From Salinivirga cyanobacteriivorans (lineage in GTDB: Bacteria > Bacteroidota > Bacteroidia > Bacteroidales > Salinivirgaceae), in assembly GCF_001443605.1 (NCBI RefSeq), contig NZ_CP013118.1, forward strand, positions 3,807,001-3,871,000: a stretch of 64,000 nt of DNA, read 5' to 3'. This document shows, piece after piece, positions 46,601 to 52,388 of the stretch. The notes under the pieces were generated by a model. That model did not search any database. It was not told where the DNA came from and was given only the letters and a program-made list of their open reading frames with translations. Position numbers and translations under genes: made by a program. Position 1 is the stretch's first letter. Every line of letters starts with the position of its first letter.

Positions 46601-46724
46601 AGCTGAACGTGTATTTGAGGTTTATCAGAAAGCGCAGGAAAATAATGGAGTAATACGGTTCGTGGATACTTTTAATCTTCACAGGAGGCCGGGATGGTGC
46701 TATCAAAAATTGTTTACTGAATGA
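40644..46724 (+). CDS. Giant DEAD/DEAH helicase with DUF1998 domain (DruE-like)
   Basis: 2026 aa. SF2 helicase of the YprA/COG1205 type: Walker A GTGSGKT at 118-124, Walker B DELH at 375-378, a SAS-like ASSASLE, and motifs V-VI TTLEVGVDIGS and QRVGRAGRRGQ around residues 1290-1330. A long insertion separates the two RecA folds and carries Cys pairs (CDNCG, CPGCG). A zinc-ribbon pair (CKTC, CEYC) lies near 1590 and the C-terminal DUF1998 domain has C1869, C1873 and C1876 followed by NYHGLLDWR. Size and layout match DruE, the defining protein of Druantia, rather than DISARM, where helicase and DUF1998 are on two proteins. ATGA overlaps with both neighbours. Confidence 0.88.
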   Translation: MKDPIGSFETIKENFVRYVKTAFKTKFDSLEDEREALLNEDKVLYRQPWIEPLPEYKSSGKTINDLSSEDLPGLNEAQQDTFKGLVSQGLIPGYQLHAHQAQMLKEALSGKNCIITSGTGSGKTESFLLPLFAQISKEFSSWSATGQKEQYADSWWRGTLSAREIVDTENGFVLSNEVRQRAHETRPQAMRAMILYPMNALVEDQMTRLRIALDSSPVRQWLNENTGGNTISFGRYNGSTPIAGKLERLNEDGIPGINTTKVNSLMRELQAIERNQQKVEEYIRQERQKGNEVDEKELKSFFQRLDGAEMRCRFDMQVAPPDIMITNFSMLSIMLMRDIDGPVFEKTRQWLACEDLPEDKRDQEKQNRIFHLVIDELHLYRGTQGTEIAYLLKLVMKRLGLHPGHPQLRILASSASLEPNDEKSLEYVGDFFGFRKEDVKDKFEIVTGELSPVDPLPEEDAPLPTNPFIEVCKAYTSTRHQVDDPAFSEACVSAGNTLRQVFGIDDNVSSIQDFLQLLLHPEIKLRERFFDACSVVHDGKKVPRPVCTFRKPGDGNPPDLPYFFEALFGQVNEEKLRHAARGLLIARSLFDEPQYKNLFQQAGRSLQRFRFHYFFRNIEGMWASTSSENPEDSRTSGKLYPVPRIKSEDGHRVLELLYCDNCGTTLFGGKRGAPGDTNAFCELLPVSPNIEGIPEKTPAKLVEKRTYQEYGVFWPQGDQEFIAHERTRGEWDHPHDAWWRQLTVEGATSTEYTAQWVEAYLNKHSGDVVPYSIEVEEKPGNWVKGYFFRVLRDSDNSGVADTRLQANKDEFGNMIDTHKALPCTCPGCGVNEQYRAKGSSIRGFRTGFAKTTQLFAKELVYQLPESAKQRKLVVFSDSREDAAQIANGIERNHFTDLLRENLIKELHDTIITRARIIERYNSGEDLDELRTTYQEKIDEVEEVIENSEISQDTPNQRKQEKRRNAIQQIQEIKNRIIKVRDLVRSVDPDKCAPLIKRFIQLGVNPGGPSINLQEIQDGDTAKEWYKLFDFTKGTEKWIDDESNFRGQIERGTFVQLASLFFGNLFYSLEASGLGYLTVNTTAEPLTHNAANAGLIRDRFLEVINSSIRILGHKYKYMPNDFDNPRILDVTDYNSFPSLFKKYIRKVAELNSIEETDLGEAVLNALTALDVLTGQGINTQELYIKVATGDDPVWESPRGSRPHLHKSAGVCTQFPEGPPIPENSTSICKNFWNNNYLSYHSAVENRNPIRLHCEELTGQTDNQFERQRHFRDIILQDDGQPLAKSIDLLSVTTTLEVGVDIGSLQAVMLANMPPQRFNYQQRVGRAGRRGQAFSVILTFCRGRSHDEFYFNHTHKITGDPPPPPFLTMGQDRIIKRLLSKEVLRQAFIPLMADIREDILTLSRNERQTSVHGEFGKTDHWQNYRESVQEWINRNRAEIERTVEALKPGIDPGKKQELADWIISNSDDGFMVKVNQVIENDEISTIDISEKLAEGGVLPMFGMPTSVRNLYHEIAYDGRDYNLKSIDRNTDLAIYEFAPGAQKTKDKAIHTSIGFTDDFITRNGRWGDPVIVNGSPFYNERWMVKCKTCNFIATQREEPEQNICEYCGETERVDIFPIKSPVAYRTNLSGGNDSKENSEITLSRPPILAESNDEESLVQEASGNNFLAKLADRDITWRVNTNGDLLFEGKQVRTGNLFPFNRNQWVNFSNQWILRGIEDNSESGYRFNVHDNEDAYEKIALAAHKNTEILRIHPIHISPALTLDMFNQVSSLNYAGIRSAFYSAAFLLQRVIADKLDVDPVEIEIADIRKISSENGRDMAEIILTDELPNGSGFVRHLFNNINETIQEAITPQEGITYLGNIHSESHRQSCKDACYDCLKVFRNMNYHGLLDWRLGIALMRVMTSRNYLAGADGQFNGFLELEGWPEDATRLRDSFAESFEFDVLEGFELPAVLVSKTRIYYVIIIHPLWNCKINESGIPDVPDNTWLAERVFEVYQKAQENNGVIRFVDTFNLHRRPGWCYQKLFTE

Positions 46725-47788
46725 TGCAGGAATCAACTACCATACTAAAACCGCTTAAACGGATTTCTCCAAGCCGATACACTGCTATAAATAGGTGTCC
46801 ATACAGAGTAGTTCTCGCTAACTCGTGTTCCTCTCCTTTATTGCCTTATCCGCCTGCAAGCCACTTAGGGAATGTCATACATGAATGTATCCGGTTTATT
46901 GTAATAGGTAAAATAGGAACAAGTGCGGAGTTTGATGAGATATGGAACCGATTGCTGGTAAAGGAAGGAAAAAAACTTGAAGATATGGGGTTCGGATTTT
47001 TTACCCCATTGAGTGAAAATGTATCTGGTTACACCATCAAGAAATTGCAGGTAAAATCCCTGCTCAAAAGCCGGATCAAAACCGAAGTACAAGAAGAAAG
47101 GAAAACAGATACCAATATCCTGACTGAAAAATGGCTCGAAGCGCAAGATTCATTGATTGGGGGATATGCCGACATAATTATAAATCTGAATGGCTATATC
47201 AAGCTGTCAGACTTCAAAAGTGGAAAGATACTTCTTGAAGAAGGGGAGATTAAAGAGGAATATGAGGATCAGCTAAAGCTGTATGCTTATTTGCATAATG
47301 AAGTATTTGGAAACTACCCAGATGAGCTTTCTATCATAGACCTGGAAAAGAAGGAGTATCGAGTAGCCTTCACTCCACAGGAGTGTGAAGCACTTGCACA
47401 CAAGTCAACGGAAGCACTGTCGGAGATAAACAGTCTTATTGAAAAGGACGAGCGCAAAGCACTCGCAAAACCCGACCTGGATCATTGCAAAAGCTGCCTT
47501 TACCGTCCAGCATGTGATTTTTACTGGGGCCTTCCGTTGTCAGAAACAGATTCAATATTCAGGGATGTAAGGGGAAATGTTGCAGCGGTGAAGCAGTTCC
47601 GTAATGGAAATTTGAATGCCACCTTGAATAAAGGTGACAGTGAACTAACCGTTTCCCACATCAATGGCGAACACCTGTCTTTTCTGACCAGTGTTGTTGG
47701 AAAGGAAGTAGCATTTTATAACGTTAAGCAAGGTGGGATACCAGAAAGGTATCAGGCTCTTAAAACAATACAAGTATATGAAGCATAA
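46721..47788 (+). CDS. RecB-like PD-(D/E)xK nuclease with probable Fe-S cluster
   Basis: 355 aa. PDDEXK_1/Cas4-like nuclease: Asp151 in GGYADII, then Asp164-Phe-Lys166 (SDFKSG) as the metal-binding pair and catalytic Lys, then the QLKLYAYL motif, with an upstream GNVIHECI His motif. Four Cys residues (Cys26, then Cys256, Cys259 and Cys265) are placed as in the 4Fe-4S nucleases AddB and Cas4. It probably degrades DNA delivered by the helicase encoded just upstream. Overlaps that gene by ATGA and the methyltransferase gene by 11 bp. Role in the system inferred from context. Confidence 0.85.
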   Translation: MMQESTTILKPLKRISPSRYTAINRCPYRVVLANSCSSPLLPYPPASHLGNVIHECIRFIVIGKIGTSAEFDEIWNRLLVKEGKKLEDMGFGFFTPLSENVSGYTIKKLQVKSLLKSRIKTEVQEERKTDTNILTEKWLEAQDSLIGGYADIIINLNGYIKLSDFKSGKILLEEGEIKEEYEDQLKLYAYLHNEVFGNYPDELSIIDLEKKEYRVAFTPQECEALAHKSTEALSEINSLIEKDERKALAKPDLDHCKSCLYRPACDFYWGLPLSETDSIFRDVRGNVAAVKQFRNGNLNATLNKGDSELTVSHINGEHLSFLTSVVGKEVAFYNVKQGGIPERYQALKTIQVYEA

Positions 47789-48950
47789 TAATCAAGAAAA
47801 TAAAATACCCCTCTTGTCATTTTTTAGTGGTGGTGGCTTTTTAGACATGGGTTTTGAAAAAGCGGGATTTGAAGTTGCCTTTTCAAATGAAATAGATGAG
47901 GATTTTGCCCGGTTTTATAATGAAGGCATGAGTAGTTGGTCTGGTGAAAAAAGAGAAGTAAGCGCAATATGTGATATTGATGAAGCTTCCACTAAAGAAA
48001 TAGAGGGACGATTGAAAGGACGGTTCGGAATTATTGGTGGTCCTCCTTGCCAAGACTTCTCGATACAGGGTTCAAAAAATGGTTTTGATGGATTGAGAGG
48101 AACGTTGACCTATCATTATTACGAACGGATTATGGATTTGCAACCTGACTTTTTCTTGATGGAGAATGTACCTGGACTAGTACTGTTGAAGAAAACAAAG
48201 AAAGCTTTCAATGCAATACTGGATCTGTTCCGTGAAGAATACTTGATAAGCACTGAAAGACTCAATGCCTTGCACTATGGTGTTCCTCAAAATCGGGAAA
48301 GACTTTTTGTGTTTGGGGTTAAGAAAAGCCTTGTAAAAGATACATCTCTCTACACACTTAATGATTTATGGTTCAACTGGCCTGTACCATCCTATCCCAA
48401 AGCAGAAACATCTTATAATTGGGGAGAACCTAAAGGCCGGGGTTTGGAAATAAAAGGGAAAAAATTGCCAGAACCACCTCTTGAATTATGTATTGGAGAC
48501 CTACTGATAAGCAATAATGAAAAACGGACAATTCCAAATGCTAACGAGTTTTTTAAGCTCAAGAAACTCTCTAAAATTAGGAAGATTGTAGAAGGGGATA
48601 CTTACCGACCTTCTTTTAAAAGACTTCATCGAAAGAAATACAGTCCCACTGCTTGTTATGGAAACAATGAGGTTCATCTTCATCCAGTGTACAACAGAAG
48701 GCTGTCTGTACGGGAAGCCCTAAGAATACAAGGCGTTCCCGATTCTTATATTATTAGTACACAAGGAAAACTAAGTAAAAAATTCAAAATGATTGGTAAT
48801 GGTGTTCCTGTTCCATTGGCACATCAAATAGCATTGTCAATCAAGAAGTTTCTAAGTGAGTTAGAACACTATAAACCAAAAATGAATGGACATTTGGTCA
48901 AAGGAAAAACGAAGCCAAGTGATGTCAAAAATTCGGTCGAAGAACACTAA
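47778..48950 (+). CDS. DNA (cytosine-5)-methyltransferase (DruM-like)
   Basis: 390 aa from the ATG at 47778; an in-frame start 45 bp upstream would add residues that do not fit motif I spacing. Motif I SFFSGGGFLDMGF, catalytic Cys91 in GGPPCQDFS (motif IV), motif VI ENVPGL, motif VIII QNRERLFVFG, motif IX around RRLSVREALRIQG and motif X IGNGVPVPLA are all present. It makes 5-methylcytosine at a target I cannot predict, presumably marking self DNA for the defence system. It overlaps both the nuclease gene (11 bp) and vsr (65 bp). Confidence 0.93.
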   Translation: MKHNNQENKIPLLSFFSGGGFLDMGFEKAGFEVAFSNEIDEDFARFYNEGMSSWSGEKREVSAICDIDEASTKEIEGRLKGRFGIIGGPPCQDFSIQGSKNGFDGLRGTLTYHYYERIMDLQPDFFLMENVPGLVLLKKTKKAFNAILDLFREEYLISTERLNALHYGVPQNRERLFVFGVKKSLVKDTSLYTLNDLWFNWPVPSYPKAETSYNWGEPKGRGLEIKGKKLPEPPLELCIGDLLISNNEKRTIPNANEFFKLKKLSKIRKIVEGDTYRPSFKRLHRKKYSPTACYGNNEVHLHPVYNRRLSVREALRIQGVPDSYIISTQGKLSKKFKMIGNGVPVPLAHQIALSIKKFLSELEHYKPKMNGHLVKGKTKPSDVKNSVEEH

Positions 48951-49296
48951 ACCGGAGATAATATTAAGGTCTGTTTTGCATCAACTCGGTTATAGATTTA
49001 GAATACACAAAAAAGATTTACCTGGGAAGCCAGATATAGTCCTTCCCAAGCATAATACTGTAATCTTTGTTCATGGATGCTTTTGGCATTACCATGAAGA
49101 TTGCAAGGAAGGTAGAATACCAGATACTAATTCAAAATTTTGGAAAGAAAAACTATTTAAAAATGTAGAAAAAGATAAAAAGCATCAGAAAAATTGCAGA
49201 GAATTAGGTTGGAAAGTGATTGTTGTATGGGAATGTGAAGTAGAGAAAAAAATTAATGCAACGTTAGAAAAAATAATTGGGGTATTAAATGAATAG
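48886..49296 (+). CDS. vsr: Very short patch repair endonuclease Vsr
   Basis: 136 aa. Vsr nicks next to T-G mismatches that arise when 5-methylcytosine deaminates. Family signatures: N-terminal RSQVMSKIRSKNTKPE, the PGKPDIVLP metal-site Asp, the FVHGCFWH zinc motif and the C-terminal WECEVEKK. Its first 65 bp overlap the methyltransferase gene, the usual coupling with a 5mC methylase. Last gene of the operon; hairpin C begins 13 bp after the stop. Confidence 0.93.
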   Translation: MDIWSKEKRSQVMSKIRSKNTKPEIILRSVLHQLGYRFRIHKKDLPGKPDIVLPKHNTVIFVHGCFWHYHEDCKEGRIPDTNSKFWKEKLFKNVEKDKKHQKNCRELGWKVIVVWECEVEKKINATLEKIIGVLNE

Positions 49297-49309
49297 CCAA
49301 CGCAGCAGT

Positions 49310-49368
49310 CACACACATTGGCTGGCTGCCCAAAGCCACCCGCAGACCAAAGCCAGCCAAAGAGTGTG
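49310..49368. repeat. Hairpin repeat, copy C
   Basis: 17-nt arms (49310-49326 and 49352-49368) complementary except for the same two A-A mismatches as copies A and B; 25-nt loop with the shared core CACCCGCAGACCAAA. The inner arm is TTGGCTGGC here, TTTGCAAAGC in A. Begins 13 bp after the vsr stop codon. Confidence 0.75.
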
Positions 49369-49386
49369 CCTGCCCAGCCCGGAAAA

Positions 49387-49404
49387 AGAAATTTTCAAAA
49401 ATGC
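49387..49404 (-). repeat. Module 1 inverted repeat, right copy
   Basis: AGAAATTTTCAAAAATGC, the perfect complement of 37677-37694. It lies 18 bp outside hairpin C. Confidence 0.6.
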
Positions 49405-49513
49405 CCCACGCGCGACTAAAAAAGGACAATAACAATGACACAGACAGACAATAAAGGACTTCTTAACCGGTTGACAATGTGGACGGAAAAATAAAAAAGA
49501 ATGAAAAGCACGA

Positions 49514-49649
49514 TGCCCCAACATTGTATAAGCGTAATGCGGGCTAAAGTGGTAAAATTGAGCACTTTTGCTCCTAATAAACTTTGAGGTAAGCGGACAG
49601 TGAATCGCTCCGAAACTCCGCACTACGCTTATACTTGACCGTTAGCTGC
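49514..49649. repeat. attC-like palindrome E1 at the end of module 1
   Basis: R''-like TGCCCCAAC (49514-49522), left arm GTATAAGCGTAATGCGG (49526-49542), about 75-nt central part with AGCGGACAG and GCTCCGAAA, right arm 49618-49634 (16 of 17 complementary), then CC and R'-like GTTAGCTGC (49641-49649). The same frame recurs at 58053-58187. R'' pairs with the R' of its own module (37511), not with the R' beside it. The region 49297-49905 holds no protein gene. Confidence 0.65.
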
Positions 49650-49739
49650 AAGTGAACGAAACTGCAACATTAAAACCGGATTATAAAAATTGAAAAAACG
49701 GACAGAAGATATTAGCTCTTTGATTGATGGTAGGTGCAA

Positions 49740-49755
49740 GAAAAAATTAGTTTTT
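49740..49755 (+). repeat. Module 2 inverted repeat, left copy
   Basis: GAAAAAATTAGTTTTT, perfect complement of 57961-57976, located 47 bp outside hairpin B. Low complexity alone, but placed exactly as its counterpart in module 1. Confidence 0.5.
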
Positions 49756-49802
49756 GCCCACCCGCTTCTGCCCTTCGGGACAGTTGGGGAAGCCACCGCA
49801 CA

Positions 49803-49863
49803 TTGCACACATTTGCAAATCGCACAAGCCGACCCACAAACCGAAATTTGCAAAAGAGTGCAA
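49803..49863. repeat. Hairpin repeat, copy B
   Basis: 18-nt arms (49803-49820 and 49846-49863) with the two conserved A-A mismatches, 25-nt loop CGCACAAGCCGACCCACAAA and following bases. Inner arm TTTGCAAAT versus TTTGCAAAGC in copy A, each matched by its partner arm. 42 bp before the AraC start codon. Confidence 0.75.
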
Positions 49864-49905
49864 TATCCCAGCCCACTTGTCAATAATCCTTTTTAATTTA
49901 GTAAA

Positions 49906-50901
49906 ATGATTATCGAATTTACAGCAGATAAACCTCAAAACTGGCTTCAACACATAGCAAAACAATTTGGTGTTGAACTGGAAGAAAACACCATAAATTT
50001 TCCATCCCATATGGGCGAAGGTTTTTTAAGGCATTATTATTTAACAAATGGTATTACTCTAAACTACTTACGTTTTAGATTCTATCAGGAAATAACATTC
50101 TCAAGAAAAGCAGGTAAAGAAGTTCCTTTCTCCCCAATCATGTTTTATATACATGAAAAGAAATGTAAACAGGATATTGAAGATGAGATTAAAGAAATAT
50201 TTTCGAATTCACCGAATGGTGTTTTCTGGCCTTCATCTCATATAAGCTCCGTTTGGAAATTCCCTGTAAACGAATGGTTGTCGAATATTACGATAGCCAT
50301 CAATCATGAATGGTTATTAAAAAATTGTGATAGCGGAAAGGGTAATTATATACATCAACTTCTTACATCAGGTAAACCATTTTATGTTTTCGAAGAAATT
50401 ACTTCAGAGATGCACCAAATTATATCGGATATTGTGGATATAATTGGCAATAATTCCCATGCTTGTGTTGCTAATCTTTTTTTAGAAAGTAAATCTACTG
50501 AATTGTTAGCCCTTTTTATTGAAAAGTTAGTTGACAGACCACTAAATGAAAATACATCCAACCTAAATTCCTCTGATGTTGAGAAACTATTTAAAATTAA
50601 AGAAATAATTCTCAAAAATATCTCCGACACACCATCATTGAATAAATTAGCTGATACCGTTGGTTTTAGTGAAAGTAAATTGCAAAAATCATTTAAACAG
50701 GTTTTTGGTAAGAGTATTTATCAATACGCTTTATACGAGAAAATGCTCGTAGCTCAAAAGATGCTCAAAAGTAAGAAATACAGTGTGTCTGAGGTGGGAT
50801 ACGAATTGGGCTATTCTAACCTAAGCCATTTTACAAAAGCTTTTAAAAACCAGTTTGGGGTTAATCCTAAAACCTACGCTTCTAAGACACATTATTCTTA
50901 A
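49906..50901 (+). CDS. AraC-family transcriptional regulator
   Basis: 331 aa. The C-terminal 100 residues are an AraC double helix-turn-helix: first helix pair at LNKLADTVGFSESKLQKSFK, second at VSEVGYELGYSNLSHFTKAF, ending in the NQFGVNPKTY signature. The N-terminal 220 residues are a sensing domain of no recognised family, like other Bacteroidota AraC regulators of exporters. It is the first gene of module 2 and probably regulates the export operon 174 bp downstream; a terminator separates the two. Confidence 0.9.
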   Translation: MIIEFTADKPQNWLQHIAKQFGVELEENTINFPSHMGEGFLRHYYLTNGITLNYLRFRFYQEITFSRKAGKEVPFSPIMFYIHEKKCKQDIEDEIKEIFSNSPNGVFWPSSHISSVWKFPVNEWLSNITIAINHEWLLKNCDSGKGNYIHQLLTSGKPFYVFEEITSEMHQIISDIVDIIGNNSHACVANLFLESKSTELLALFIEKLVDRPLNENTSNLNSSDVEKLFKIKEIILKNISDTPSLNKLADTVGFSESKLQKSFKQVFGKSIYQYALYEKMLVAQKMLKSKKYSVSEVGYELGYSNLSHFTKAFKNQFGVNPKTYASKTHYS

Positions 50902-50923
50902 CATACAGATTATCTTTACATTA

Positions 50924-50956
50924 TACCTCTAAAATATGCTTTAGGGGTATTTTTTT
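50924..50956 (+). terminator. Terminator of the AraC gene
   Basis: Ten-bp stem with one wobble (TACCTCTAAA at 50924-50933, TTTAGGGGTA at 50940-50949), loop 6 nt, followed by T7. Confidence 0.75.
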
Positions 50957-51003
50957 ACTTTTTAAGAGTGTTTTTGTGTTGTTTAGGGGTATTCCTATCC
51001 ATA

Positions 51004-51041
51004 TTGCGGTTATTTCACCCCTGAAATGTCATGTACTTTTG
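51004..51041 (+). promoter_or_regulatory. Candidate promoter and operator of the export operon
   Basis: A -7 element TACTTTTG (51034-51041, exact TAnnTTTG) lies 35-40 bp before the operon start. Immediately upstream is the palindrome ATTTCA-CCCC-TGAAAT (51012-51027), a possible operator for the AraC regulator encoded upstream. The -33 element is poor (TTG at 51004-51006, spaced 27 nt), which fits an activator-dependent promoter. Confidence 0.4.
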
Positions 51042-51075
51042 TTAGTGTAAATTATTTCAAACACGAATAAAATAT

Positions 51076-52365
51076 ATGACAATGAAATATTTAACTTTTT
51101 TAATTAGCCTGTTCGGGCTTTCAATGTCGCTGTTTTCCCAAAGTTTATTCGAAAGCGCATTATCATCTGGAAGCCCTGATGAAAAAAACTTTGAAATAAA
51201 CGGATTTGTCCGAAGCGATGTTTTTGCAAATGAAATAGATATCCGTTCAGTTTATGGAGAAACTTCTCTAAGAATTGAAACCAAATCATTTCAATTTGGT
51301 AATGCCTACTCTGAATTTCGTATCAAACAAAACCTTCTCGAACCGAATCAACCAACAAGTGTAGATTTCAGGGAGGGATACATTAAACTATATTTGTCGG
51401 ATTTTGATTTTCGTATAGGACAACAGGTTATTGCATGGGGACGTGCCGATGGTTTTAACCCTACTAATAATCTCACCCCGCATGATTTTACTGTGTTCTC
51501 ACCTGATGAAGATGACAAACGTTTATCTAATTTTGCATTTTCCGGTATTTACAACTTCAATCCTTTCAAGTTAAATATTGTATGGATTCCTCTATATAAA
51601 AGCAGTGTTCTACCATTTAAAAAAGCAAGTTTACCGGAAGGTGTTAGTTGGTGCAATGAGGACTTCCCTGAAAGCCAATTATCCCAAAGCAACGTTGCCT
51701 TAAAACTTACTATTGAAAAAGCATCCTTTGATGGCTCTCTTTCCTGGTTCAATGGCTACCATAAATTACCCGGATTGAAAAACCAGTCGATTGACAATTT
51801 AAGTAGTCAGGTGTTTTTAACTACACACCGAACTAATATTTTTGGTTTTGATTTCTCAACAACTTTTGGGAATTATGGATTACGTGGCGAATTTGCCTAT
51901 TCTCATCCCAAAGAGCAAAATGATTCTTTACATGCAACCCCTCTTCCTCAAATAGAATACACAATTGGTTTGGATAAAGAATGGGGCAATTTTAGCCTGA
52001 TTGTTCAATACATAGGTAAATATGTAAGCGATTTTAATGAACATAATGGATTGGTAACAGATTTTAGTTCCCAATTATCGATATGGAACGATATGATTTA
52101 TGGTCAGCAAAACGAATATTCCCATACAGCATCAATCAGACCTTCTTTATCGCTCGTGCATCAGACATTAAATTGTGAAGTATTAAGCCTTTACAACTTT
52201 ACAACACAAGAACTATTTTTTAAGCCCAAAATTACTTACAAGCTTTCCGATAATCTTTCATTAACTGCCGGGGCACAATATTACTATGGCATTGAAAATA
52301 CACTTTTCGAGATACTTAGTAAAGGGTTAAATGCCGGGTTTTTGGAATGTAAAATCAATTTTTAA
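51076..52365 (+). CDS. DUF1302-like outer-membrane beta-barrel protein
   Basis: 427-429 aa (ATG at 51076 or, more likely, 51082) with a signal peptide ending LFSQ. The chain is made of alternating aromatic beta-strands and ends in CKINF with a terminal Phe, as in outer-membrane barrels. The segment FRIGQQVIAWGRADGFNPTN is typical of DUF1302 proteins. Together with the MMPL transporter and the LolA-like gene that follow, it suggests a trans-envelope export route for a lipid or other hydrophobic compound; that role is inferred. Confidence 0.78.
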   Translation: MTMKYLTFLISLFGLSMSLFSQSLFESALSSGSPDEKNFEINGFVRSDVFANEIDIRSVYGETSLRIETKSFQFGNAYSEFRIKQNLLEPNQPTSVDFREGYIKLYLSDFDFRIGQQVIAWGRADGFNPTNNLTPHDFTVFSPDEDDKRLSNFAFSGIYNFNPFKLNIVWIPLYKSSVLPFKKASLPEGVSWCNEDFPESQLSQSNVALKLTIEKASFDGSLSWFNGYHKLPGLKNQSIDNLSSQVFLTTHRTNIFGFDFSTTFGNYGLRGEFAYSHPKEQNDSLHATPLPQIEYTIGLDKEWGNFSLIVQYIGKYVSDFNEHNGLVTDFSSQLSIWNDMIYGQQNEYSHTASIRPSLSLVHQTLNCEVLSLYNFTTQELFFKPKITYKLSDNLSLTAGAQYYYGIENTLFEILSKGLNAGFLECKINF

Positions 52366-52388
52366 ATCATCATTAAATAAATATAGCA

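Larger units (their letters stand above)
37512..49641 (+). mobile_element. Candidate giant attC-like cassette 1 (defence module)
   Basis: About 12.1 kb between the R'-like box at 37511 and the end of the attC-like palindrome at 49514-49641. Inside, in order: inverted repeat, hairpin A, five-gene Druantia-like operon, hairpin C, inverted repeat, attC-like site. Boundaries follow integron cassette logic (cut after the G of GTT). No integrase is encoded in the window, and the size is far above a normal cassette, so mobility is a hypothesis. Confidence 0.45.

Noticed and set aside
37801-49296. DISARM system
   Set aside because: DISARM splits helicase (DrmA) and DUF1998 (DrmB) on two proteins and has a PLD protein; here both domains are in one chain and no PLD motif is seen.
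49309-50010. Several 60-104-aa reading frames between vsr and araC
   Set aside because: They cross hairpins C and B, palindrome E1 and the inverted repeats, and show no recognisable protein features.
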